20,894 nucleotides of DNA from the NCBI GenBank assembly GCA_030151765.1, contig JASLCW010000157.1:1-20894 (forward strand). The letters run 5' to 3'. Numbering within the stretch: position 1 is the first letter of the stretch; each line of letters starts with the position of its first letter. Of the stretch, positions 1 through 8,275 are shown in pieces. The notes beneath the pieces were generated by a model. That model was given only the letters and a program-made list of their open reading frames with translations, searched no databases and was not told the DNA's origin. Origin of the DNA: Marmoricola sp. GTDB lineage: Bacteria > Actinomycetota > Actinomycetes > Propionibacteriales > Nocardioidaceae. Both the position numbers and the translations under genes were made by a program.

Positions 1-2
1 GG

Positions 3-119
3 GCGCAGACCTTCACCGGCTGGAACTACACCCAGCTCTTCCCCGGAGTCTTCCTCTGGGAAAGCCCCCACGGCATGAAGTTCCTGACCTGCCAAGGCCA
101 GACGATCGACCTGAACTGA
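3..119 (+). CDS. C-terminal fragment, probable DUF222/HNH endonuclease-type protein
   Basis: An open frame enters from the left edge and ends at TGA 117-119, leaving 38 residues. It reads through GWNYTQLFPGVFLW and ESPHGMKFL. A tail with an aromatic-rich 'PGVFLW.SPHG..FL' pattern is what I associate with the C-terminus of actinobacterial DUF222 proteins that carry an HNH nuclease domain. The catalytic HNH motif itself would lie upstream and is not visible, so neither nuclease activity nor intactness can be judged. These proteins occur in many copies in Nocardioides and Mycobacterium relatives. The frame and stop are seen directly; the family assignment rests on this short tail only. Confidence 0.5.
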   Translation, partial: AQTFTGWNYTQLFPGVFLWESPHGMKFLTCQGQTIDLN

Positions 120-281
120 TTTGATCTCCCGCGCACGCTGACTGTGCCCCAGCCTGCCCCGGGGGATCCTTGTGCCCGCCCCGCCCCGCTCCTTTCCGCC
201 GCCCGACGTCGTCGCTGCCGTCTTGAGCGGTAACCACGCGCCTCCGCCCGTGCGCATCGGATCAGCAGGTTCGCCGGTCGG

Positions 282-287
282 TAACAT
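282..287 (+). promoter_or_regulatory. Candidate -10 element of the amidohydrolase gene (leaderless)
   Basis: TAACAT fits the actinobacterial TANNNT pattern and lies 8 nt before the GTG start at 296. Transcription would therefore begin at or next to the start codon. No Shine-Dalgarno sequence precedes the GTG, which agrees with a leaderless mRNA. No good -35 is visible. The rest of 120-281 is C-rich and shows no convincing gene or terminator. Confidence 0.4.
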
Positions 288-295
288 CACTGGTT

Positions 296-1492
296 GTGTC
301 TGATTCCTCCGAGCTCGCCGCCGCGGTACACGCGACGATCGACGGGCTGGCGGAGGAGCTGATCGCCTTCCGGCGCGATCTGCACGCCAACCCGGAACTC
401 TCCTGGCAGGAACGACAGACCTGCGCCAAGGTCGCCGAACGCCTGGCGGCCGCCGGGGTCGAGGCGAAGCCGCTGCCACGCGGCGGTCTGGTCGCCGAGA
501 TCGGTACGACGGGCCCGGTGATCGCGCTCCGGGCCGATCTCGATGCGCTGCCGATCGATGACCTCACGACCGACCCGTGGGCCAGCAAGATCACCGGGAT
601 GGCCCACGCCTGCGGACACGACGTTCACACCACGGCGGTGTTGGGAGCCGGTCTGGCGATCGCTGCGCTGCCGGAGCTGCCCGGCCGGGTGCGGCTGATC
701 TTCCAGCCGGCCGAGGAGGTGATGCCGGGTGGTGCGCTCAGCGTGGTCGAGTCCGGTGTCGTCGCCGATGTCGAGCGGATCCTCGCGGTGCACTGCGACC
801 CGGCGATCGACGTGGGGGAGGTGGGCCTGCGCGAAGGCCCGCTGACCGGTGCCGCGGACTTCCTCCGGGTCGACCTGGAGGGCGACGGCGGGCACACCTC
901 GCGCCCGCACCTGACCCACGACCTGACCTTCGCGCTGGCCAAGCTGGTCGGCGAGCTGCCGGCGGTGCTCTCCCGCTCCTTCGACCCGCGCGCCGGCGTG
1001 AGCCTGGTCTGGGGCAGCATCCAGGCAGGCTCCGCGGCCAATGTCATCCCGGCGACCGGCCACGCGCTGGGCACCGTGCGGATGCTCGACCCGGTCGTCT
1101 GGGCGGAGGCGGAGAAGGTCGTCGTCGAGGCGATCGGCCAGGTCGTCGCGCCGTACGGGGTGCGCGCCACGATCGACTACGTCCGGGGGGTGCCCCCGGT
1201 CGTGAACGAGGCGGAGAGCCTCGGCCTGCTCGACGCCGCGGTCGAGGGGTCGGGCGGCGCCCTGCGCCGGATCCTGACGACCCAGAGTCTCGGCGGCGAG
1301 GACTTCGCCTGGTATCTCGACGAGATCCCCGGCGCGATGGCGCGCCTCGGTACCCGTACGCCGGGCGGCCCGACCTACGACCTCCACCGGGGCGATCTGC
1401 GGATCGACGAGCGCGCCGTGACGCTGGGTGCGCGACTGCTCGCGGCCGCCGCGGTCGAGGGTCTCCAGGGCGCCAAGGTCTCCGCCCGATAA
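296..1492 (+). CDS. M20D family metallo-amidohydrolase
   Basis: This 398-residue cytoplasmic enzyme should hydrolyse an amide bond of an N-acyl amino acid or a similar conjugate, as hippurate hydrolase, AbgB and the IAA-amino-acid hydrolases do. The di-metal ligand motif HACGHD is at residues 104-109, the catalytic/ligand Glu pair of PAEE at about 140-141, a further His in AVHCDP at about 166, a GGEDF motif near residue 334, and the last ligand-type His at 364. Length is normal for the family and all expected metal ligands are present. The GTG start gives a protein beginning MSDSSELAAAV; there is no ribosome binding site, so a leaderless message is likely. It lies 108 nt upstream of the nucleoside operon on the same strand, but a separate promoter candidate sits in that gap. 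Substrate is not predictable; a carboxypeptidase or N-acyl deacetylase role is also possible. Confidence 0.88.
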   Translation: MSDSSELAAAVHATIDGLAEELIAFRRDLHANPELSWQERQTCAKVAERLAAAGVEAKPLPRGGLVAEIGTTGPVIALRADLDALPIDDLTTDPWASKITGMAHACGHDVHTTAVLGAGLAIAALPELPGRVRLIFQPAEEVMPGGALSVVESGVVADVERILAVHCDPAIDVGEVGLREGPLTGAADFLRVDLEGDGGHTSRPHLTHDLTFALAKLVGELPAVLSRSFDPRAGVSLVWGSIQAGSAANVIPATGHALGTVRMLDPVVWAEAEKVVVEAIGQVVAPYGVRATIDYVRGVPPVVNEAESLGLLDAAVEGSGGALRRILTTQSLGGEDFAWYLDEIPGAMARLGTRTPGGPTYDLHRGDLRIDERAVTLGARLLAAAAVEGLQGAKVSAR

Positions 1493-1542
1493 CGAACCGG
1501 CAAAGTCCGCCCGGAGTGGTGTCCAGTGCCCGGAACTGAGGT

Positions 1543-1548
1543 TAGGGT
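1543..1548 (+). promoter_or_regulatory. Candidate -10 element for the nucleoside operon
   Basis: TAGGGT matches TANNNT and would start transcription about 45 nt before the lipoprotein start codon. A poor -35 candidate (TGTCCA, 1520-1525) lies 17 nt upstream. The gap from 1493 to 1600 is the only sizeable non-coding space before the operon, so a promoter is expected here. The exact element is inference. Confidence 0.35.
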
Positions 1549-1557
1549 GTGGCGACT

Positions 1558-1578
1558 GCGCCGAAGGCTGTTCGGTGC
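1558..1578 (+). promoter_or_regulatory. Stem-loop in the presumed 5' leader of the nucleoside operon
   Basis: GCGCCGAA and TTCGGTGC flank a 5-nt GGCTG loop, giving an 8-bp stem with one G-T wobble. It lies between the candidate -10 and the GAGGAG ribosome binding site at 1590-1595. It could be an operator for a nucleoside-responsive repressor or an mRNA stability or translation element. It is too short to match a riboswitch I know. Confidence 0.35.
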
Positions 1579-1600
1579 CGATGTGAATTGAGGAGACATC

Positions 1601-2680
1601 TTGCGCCGAGTGACCATGCTCGCCACCGCTGCTGTCGTCACTTCGTTGACGCTGACCGGCTGTGGCAACTCCCACAAGGATTCCAACAAGACCGCGGGCA
1701 ATGCCAGCACGGACGTCTGCAAGACGGCCAAGGGCAGCGGTCCCAAGATCGGCCTCGCGTACGACGTGGGCGGCCGTGGTGACCACTCCTTCAACGACTC
1801 CTCCTACGAGGGTCTCGTGAAGGCCATGAAGGACTTCGACGGCTCGTGCCTCGAGGGCGAGGCCCAGGACAACGAGGCCGAGTCGGCTCGCGAGGACCGC
1901 CTCCGCTCGATGGCCGACGCGGGTGCCACCGGCATCATCGGTGTCGGCTTCGCCTACAGCAACGCGGTCGACGCGGTCGCCCCCGACTACCCGAAGGTTC
2001 ACTTCGCGGTCGTCGACGGCTTCGACCCGACCCCGGCCAAGGCGAACGCCAATGTCGCGTACCTGACCTTCGCCGCCAACGAGTCCTCGTACCTGGTCGG
2101 CGTCGCGGCCGCGCTCACCACGAAGACCAACCAGATCGGCTTCGTCGGTGGCGTCCACAACGACCTGATCAAGGCCTTCGAAGCCGGCTACACCGCCGGT
2201 GCCAAGGCTGCGAAGCCGGGCATCAAGGTCGACATCGCCTACATCCAGGAGACCAACCTCAGCGGCTTCGGCGACCCGGCCGGTGGCAAGACCGCCGCCG
2301 CCGGTGAGTTCGACAAGGGCGCCGACGTGGTCTACCACGCCTCGGGTGCCTCGGGCGCCGGTGTCTTCGACGCCGCCGTCGACGCGGGCAAGGGCAAGTG
2401 GGCCATCGGTGTGGACTCCGACCAGTACCTCACCGCGACCCCCGCGCAGCAGCCGCACATCCTCACCTCGGCGCTCAAGCGCGTCGACGTGGCGTCGTAC
2501 GACTTCATCAAGTCGATCAAGGAGGGGACGCCGCTGACCAGCTACGTCACCTACGACCTGAAGAACGACGGCGTCGGCTACTCCACCTCGGGTGGCTTCG
2601 TCGACAGCATCAAGTCGAAGATCGACGAGTACGCCGCGAAGATCAAGTCGGGCGAGATCAAGGTCCCGTCCAAGCCGTGA
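1601..2680 (+). CDS. BMP-family nucleoside-binding lipoprotein (ABC transporter)
   Basis: This 359-residue extracytoplasmic binding protein should deliver nucleosides to the ABC transporter encoded just downstream, like NupN (YufN) of Bacillus and PnrA of Treponema. The N-terminus has two Arg, a hydrophobic stretch and the lipobox LTGC, so Cys21 would be lipidated and the protein anchored to the outer face of the membrane. The mature part shows the BMP signature AYDVGGRGDHSFNDSSYEGL, and later GASGAGVFDAA and GVDSDQY. Start choice: TTG at 1601 has GAGGAG five bases upstream, whereas GTG 1610 and ATG 1616 are too far from it and would shorten the signal peptide. A perfect hairpin follows the stop and probably marks the end of an abundant mono-cistronic transcript. 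Exact nucleoside preference cannot be read from the sequence. Confidence 0.92.
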   Translation: MRRVTMLATAAVVTSLTLTGCGNSHKDSNKTAGNASTDVCKTAKGSGPKIGLAYDVGGRGDHSFNDSSYEGLVKAMKDFDGSCLEGEAQDNEAESAREDRLRSMADAGATGIIGVGFAYSNAVDAVAPDYPKVHFAVVDGFDPTPAKANANVAYLTFAANESSYLVGVAAALTTKTNQIGFVGGVHNDLIKAFEAGYTAGAKAAKPGIKVDIAYIQETNLSGFGDPAGGKTAAAGEFDKGADVVYHASGASGAGVFDAAVDAGKGKWAIGVDSDQYLTATPAQQPHILTSALKRVDVASYDFIKSIKEGTPLTSYVTYDLKNDGVGYSTSGGFVDSIKSKIDEYAAKIKSGEIKVPSKP

Positions 2681-2713
2681 CCGAGGGTCTGGCAACACGC
2701 TGAAGAAAACTAC

Positions 2714-2741
2714 GGGCCCGGGAGCGTCAGCTCCCGGGTCC
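2714..2741 (+). terminator. Strong 12-bp stem-loop between lipoprotein and ATPase genes
   Basis: GGGCCCGGGAGC pairs with GCTCCCGGGTCC around the tetraloop GTCA: 12 continuous pairs with a single G-T wobble. No T-run follows. The position, 33 bases after the lipoprotein stop and 70 before the ATPase start, suggests a partial terminator or a 3' mRNA-stabilising structure that raises binding protein above the membrane components. Low-U hairpin terminators are common in high-GC actinobacteria. The structure is certain on paper; the role is inferred. Confidence 0.6.
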
Positions 2742-2811
2742 GTGGTGTCAAATGGTCCCCAAGGTGGGAACGGGGTGGGTCACACCCGGACCAGGAGTTG
2801 TGGAGGAAATC

Positions 2812-4331
<1,520 letters not shown>

Positions 4332-4335
<4 letters not shown>

Positions 4336-5426
4336 GCCTCCTGCGCAGGATCGGCTTCGGCCTGCTGGCGCCGCTGGTCGCGGTGGCCATCGCGATGGCG
4401 GTCACCAGCATCGTCATCATGGCCTCGGGCAGCGACTCGGGCGTCGGTGACTTCTGGTCGATCATCTTCCGCCGGCCCGAGAACCGGATCATCGTCGACA
4501 TCACCAACCAGACGGCGATGATCTATCTGGCGGCGGTCGCGGCGGCGATCGGCTTCCGGATGAATCTCTTCAACATCGGTGTCGAGGGTCAGTACGGCAT
4601 GGCCTCGTACTTCGCCGCCCTCTTCGCCGGCGCCGCGCTGCTGCCCGGCCCGCTCAACGTGCTCGCCTCGCTCGTGGTGGCGGTCGTCGTCGGCGGCCTC
4701 TGGGCCGGCATCGCCGGCCTGCTCCGGGTCACCCGCGGGGTCAGCGAGGTGATCAGCACGATCATGCTGAACGCCATCGGCGGGATCCTGATCGGCTACC
4801 TGCTCGACCGGTACGGCGTACACGGTGGCAACCAGGTGCGTACCCACAATCTCCCCGGCTCCAGCCAGATCACCGGATGGACGCCCTTCAAGGGCTCCGA
4901 CGGTCAGGTGTGGGCGCTGGACCTGCTCGCCGTCCTGGTCGCGATCGGCTTCTGGGTGCTGCTCAACCGCACCCGTTTCGGCTTCGACCTGCGCGCCACC
5001 GGCGCCTCGGCGACGGCGGCCACCGCTAGCGGCATCAACGCGAAGAAGATGATCCTGGTCTCGATGCTGCTCTCGGGTGGCGTCGCCGGCCTGATCTGGA
5101 TGCCGGCCTATTTCGGCAATGCCTACAGCTACGGCACCACCTTCCAGGCGGGCCTGGGCTTCACCGGCATCGCGGTCGCCCTGCTCGGTCGCAACCAGCC
5201 GCTGGGCATGGTCTTCGGCGCGGTCCTCTTCGCCTTCCTCAACGCGCAGTCCAATGCGCTGACGCTGACCACGGACATCTCGCAGAGCATCGTCCAGATC
5301 ACCCAGGGCGTCGCCGTCCTGGCGGTCGTCGTCGCCTACGAACTGGTCCGGCGCTATCGCGTGCGTGTCGAACAGCGCGCAGTCGCCCGAACCACCGCCC
5401 CTGCGACCGCGGAGGTGGCGGCATGA
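4332..5426 (+). CDS. ABC transporter permease, BPD_transp_2 family (nucleoside uptake, subunit 1)
   Basis: This 364-residue polytopic membrane protein should form the translocation channel with the next gene product, corresponding to NupP (YufP). The first helix is near residues 7-30, and there are roughly eight to ten hydrophobic segments. The family motif FNIGVEGQYGMASYFAALF follows an early helix, and a cytoplasmic loop reads NRTRFGFDLRATG, the usual place for contact with the ATPase. The last helix is followed by a basic, Ala/Thr-rich tail. The start codon sits inside the ATPase stop, and its own stop overlaps the next permease by 4 nt, so equal production of the subunits is expected. Family is secure; the nucleoside substrate is inferred from the BMP partner and the salvage genes downstream. 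Confidence 0.92.
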
Positions 5427-6688
5427 GTACGACGACGACGGCTCCGAAGTCCCGCAAGCAGGACCAGCCCAGCCGGGTCCAGAAGCTTCTCGGTGGGCGC
5501 GGCTCGTGGGTCGTGATCCTGTTCGCGCTGGCGGTCGTCTCGCTGGTACGGGTGATCACCAATGCCGACGACATCACCTCGACCAACACGCTGCGTGCGG
5601 CGATCCTGTCCGCCTGCCCGATCCTGCTGGCCGGTCTCGGCGGTGTCTGGTCCGAGCGGGCCGGTGTGGTCAACATCGGCCTCGAGGGCCAGATCCTGCT
5701 CGGCACGTGGGGAGCGGCGTACTTCACCTACTGGTACGGCCCCTGGGTCGGCATCCTCGGCGCCGCGCTGATGGGCGCGCTCGGAGGGGTGCTGCACGGC
5801 CTCGCCACGATCACCTTCGGCGTCGACCACATCGTCTCCGGCGTCGCGCTCAACATCATCTCGCTGGGTGCCACGATCTTCCTGGCCGAGGCCTTCTTCA
5901 CCAACTACGAGAACGGCGGTCCCCGCCAGTTGACGGGCCTGGACTCGCTGCCGCGCATCACGATCCCCGGTGTCTCCGACGGACTCAACAACATCAACGG
6001 GCACCACTGGTTCCTGATCTCGGACGTGGCCGGCTTCCTCGGTGCGCTCACCACCAACATCTCCGCGCTGACGGTCATCATCATCGTGCTGGTCGCGCTG
6101 ACCGCGTGGATCCTGTGGCACACGACCTTCGGTCTCCGGCTGCGCTCCTGCGGTGAGAGCCCGGCGGCGGCCGAGTCGCTCGGCGTCAACGTCTACCGCT
6201 ACAAGTACATCGCGGTGATCGTCTCCGGCGCCCTCGCCGGCATCGGCGGCGCCTTCCTGGCGCTGGTCGCCTCCAGCGGCTTCACCACCAACCAGAGCGG
6301 CGGCCGCGGCTACATCGGCCTGGCCGCGATGATCTTCGGCAACTGGCGGCCGGTCGGTACGGCGGGCGCCTCGCTGATGTTCGGCTACACCGACGCACTC
6401 CGGCTGCGCAGCCCCTCGGCCGTGCACTCGCTGCTGCTCCTGGTCGCGCTCGGGCTCTTCGCCTACGCCGCCTGGAAGTTCTATCGCTCGCAGATCCGCT
6501 CGGGTGCGGTGATCGCCGTGCTCGGTGTCGGCTTCCTCGTGTGGTTCCTGACCACGCACACCGTGCCGCGCGAGTTCACCGGCATGACGCCGTACGTCGC
6601 GACCCTGCTGGTGCTCTCGCTCGCCAGCCAACGACTACGCATGCCGGCGGCCGACGGACTCCGCTACCGGAAGGGCAGTGTGGGATGA
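5423..6688 (+). CDS. ABC transporter permease, BPD_transp_2 family (nucleoside uptake, subunit 2)
   Basis: This is the second permease subunit (421 residues), corresponding to NupQ (YufQ). A hydrophilic N-terminus of about 30 residues rich in Thr, Lys and Gln precedes the first helix. The motif VVNIGLEGQILLGTWGAAYF mirrors the one in the first permease, and the loop HTTFGLRLRSCGESPAAAESLG is the likely ATPase-coupling loop. The C-terminal part has two extra hydrophobic segments (around residues 330-350 and 355-375) and an additional short one, making it longer than subunit 1. The junctions on both sides are ATGA overlaps (with the first permease and with cdd), which ties transport directly to intracellular deamination. 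Confidence 0.92.
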   Translation: MSTTTTAPKSRKQDQPSRVQKLLGGRGSWVVILFALAVVSLVRVITNADDITSTNTLRAAILSACPILLAGLGGVWSERAGVVNIGLEGQILLGTWGAAYFTYWYGPWVGILGAALMGALGGVLHGLATITFGVDHIVSGVALNIISLGATIFLAEAFFTNYENGGPRQLTGLDSLPRITIPGVSDGLNNINGHHWFLISDVAGFLGALTTNISALTVIIIVLVALTAWILWHTTFGLRLRSCGESPAAAESLGVNVYRYKYIAVIVSGALAGIGGAFLALVASSGFTTNQSGGRGYIGLAAMIFGNWRPVGTAGASLMFGYTDALRLRSPSAVHSLLLLVALGLFAYAAWKFYRSQIRSGAVIAVLGVGFLVWFLTTHTVPREFTGMTPYVATLLVLSLASQRLRMPAADGLRYRKGSVG

Positions 6689-7101
6689 CCTCGATCCCCG
6701 CGGACTGGCAGGCGCTGGTCGATCGGGCGCGGGAGGCCATGACCCACGCCTATGCGCCGTACTCGAACTTCCCCGTGGGCGCGGCCGCCGAGGTCGACGA
6801 CGGCCGCGTCGTGACCGGCTGCAATGTCGAGAATGCCGGCTACGGCGTCGCCCTGTGCGCCGAGTGCGGCCTGGTCTCGCAGCTGCACATCACCGGCGGT
6901 GGGCGGCTGACCCGCTTCGCCTGTGTGGACGGCAAGGGTGAGCTGCTGATGCCCTGCGGCCGCTGTCGTCAGCTCCTCTGGGAGAACGGCGGCGCCGAGC
7001 TGGTGCTGCTGACCCGGAAGGGCCCCCGAACGATGTCCGAGGTGTTGCCCGACGCCTTCGGACCTGAAGACCTGGAACACATGAAGGAGCAGGATGTCTG
7101 A
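6685..7101 (+). CDS. cdd: Cytidine deaminase
   Basis: This 138-residue enzyme deaminates cytidine and deoxycytidine to uridine and deoxyuridine. The zinc site is clear: C58 and the proton-shuttling E60 in CAEC, and C91 and C94 in PCGRCRQ. Upstream, AYAPYSNFPVGAA and GCNVENA are the standard substrate-binding segments. Three Cys ligands and this length are typical of the small tetrameric type. I chose ATG 6685, which overlaps the permease stop by 4 nt and gives the family's usual N-terminus (MTSIPADWQAL); an in-frame ATG at 6541 would add 48 unrelated residues inside the permease gene. Its 3' end overlaps the P450 gene by 8 nt. Its product feeds the phosphorylase and kinase encoded further on. 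Confidence 0.96.
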   Translation: MTSIPADWQALVDRAREAMTHAYAPYSNFPVGAAAEVDDGRVVTGCNVENAGYGVALCAECGLVSQLHITGGGRLTRFACVDGKGELLMPCGRCRQLLWENGGAELVLLTRKGPRTMSEVLPDAFGPEDLEHMKEQDV

Positions 7102-8275
7102 GCTTCCGCAGACCTCGATCGACCTGACCGCGCCCGACTTCGTCGCGGATCCCTACCCGACCTTCGCCGCCGAGCGTGCGAAGCACACGGTGGCCTGGCA
7201 CGAGCCGACCCAGATGTATCTCGGCTTCTCGCACGCGGCCGTCTTCCAGATCCAGCGCGACCGGAAGCTCGGCCGGCTGTGGACGGACAAGGCGCCGGCC
7301 GACTACCTCGAGCCCTTCAACATGCTCCATCGCAACCAGATGATGGAGAACGAGCCGCCCGAGCACACCCGGCTGCGCCGGCCGGTGGCGGCCTCCTTCA
7401 ACCGCGGCCACATCGAGCGGCTCCGCCCCCGCGTGCGGGAGATCGCGGCGGGGCTGCTCCGCGAGGTGGACCCGTCCGGCTTCGACCTGATCGAGGCGTA
7501 CGCCGAGCCGCTGCCGGTCCTGGTCATCTGCGAGCTGCTCGGCGTGCCCTCGTCGTACGCCGGCGAGCTGCGCGACTGGTCGCAGGCGATCGTGAAGATG
7601 TACGAGACCTCGCCCTCGCAGGAGGTCGTGGACGCCGCCGTACGTGCGGCCGTGGACTTCTCCGCGCTGACCCGCGAGATCGTCGCCGCCCGTCGCGCTG
7701 CGCCGGAGGAGGACCTGATTTCCGACCTGGCCGCCACCGAGCTGAACGACGACGAAGTGGTCGCCTCGGTGATCCTGCTGCTCAACGCGGGACACGAGGC
7801 CTCGGTCAACGCCTTCGGCAACGGCCTGCCCGCGATCCTCGAGGCCTATCCGGACTTCGGCCGCGCCCGGGCGCCGCAGGATCCCAAGGGCTGGGGACTC
7901 GTCGTCGAGGAGATGCTCCGGTACGACGCACCGCTGCAGCTCTTCGAACGCACCGCCGTCGAGCCGGTCGAGGTCGAGGGCATCACCGTCGAGCCGGGTC
8001 AGAAGATCGCGGCCCTGCTGGGTGCCGCCAATCGCGACCCGGAGGTCTTCGAGGCCCCCGACGAGCTGCGCCTGGACCGCGACCCCAATCCGCACCTCGC
8101 CTTCGGCGCGGGGGTGCACTTCTGCCTGGGTGCGCCGCTGGCCCGCATGGAGCTGGGCGAGACGCTGCCGATGCTCTTCGAGGTCTTCCCCGACCTGGCC
8201 CTCGACGGGGCGCCGGAGAGCCGCGGCACCTTCGTACTGCGCGGCAACCACCGCGTGCCGGTGAAGGGCGCCTGA
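7094..8275 (+). CDS. Cytochrome P450 within the nucleoside salvage operon
   Basis: This is a soluble bacterial-type P450 of 393 residues. The heme loop reads FGAGVHFCLGAPLARME with the thiolate ligand at Cys344. The K-helix ExxR is in EEMLRYDAP, and the I-helix reads NAGHEAS from residue 231. In that I-helix the position of the oxygen-activating threonine (Thr252 of P450cam) is Ala236, with Ser next to it. P450eryF has the same Ala replacement and uses a substrate hydroxyl instead. The gene overlaps cdd by 8 nt and the phosphorylase gene by 1 nt, so it is a true member of the operon. No ferredoxin or reductase gene is nearby, so electrons must come from elsewhere. Substrate is unknown; a nucleoside, base or sugar derivative is suggested by context only. 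AGGAG at 7087-7092 serves the ATG. Confidence 0.93.
   Translation: MSELPQTSIDLTAPDFVADPYPTFAAERAKHTVAWHEPTQMYLGFSHAAVFQIQRDRKLGRLWTDKAPADYLEPFNMLHRNQMMENEPPEHTRLRRPVAASFNRGHIERLRPRVREIAAGLLREVDPSGFDLIEAYAEPLPVLVICELLGVPSSYAGELRDWSQAIVKMYETSPSQEVVDAAVRAAVDFSALTREIVAARRAAPEEDLISDLAATELNDDEVVASVILLLNAGHEASVNAFGNGLPAILEAYPDFGRARAPQDPKGWGLVVEEMLRYDAPLQLFERTAVEPVEVEGITVEPGQKIAALLGAANRDPEVFEAPDELRLDRDPNPHLAFGAGVHFCLGAPLARMELGETLPMLFEVFPDLALDGAPESRGTFVLRGNHRVPVKGA

Noticed and set aside
287..2698. 803-codon open frame on the minus strand across the amidohydrolase and lipoprotein genes
   Set aside because: It lies antisense to two genes with clear family motifs, is rich in Arg, Gly, Asp and Val, spans the intergenic gap and has no domain. 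It is a codon-bias shadow in high-GC DNA.
7279..8274. Much longer thymidine phosphorylase with a start at 7279
   Set aside because: The added part is the out-of-frame reading of the P450 gene. The ATG at 8275, overlapping the P450 stop, gives a normal-length enzyme.
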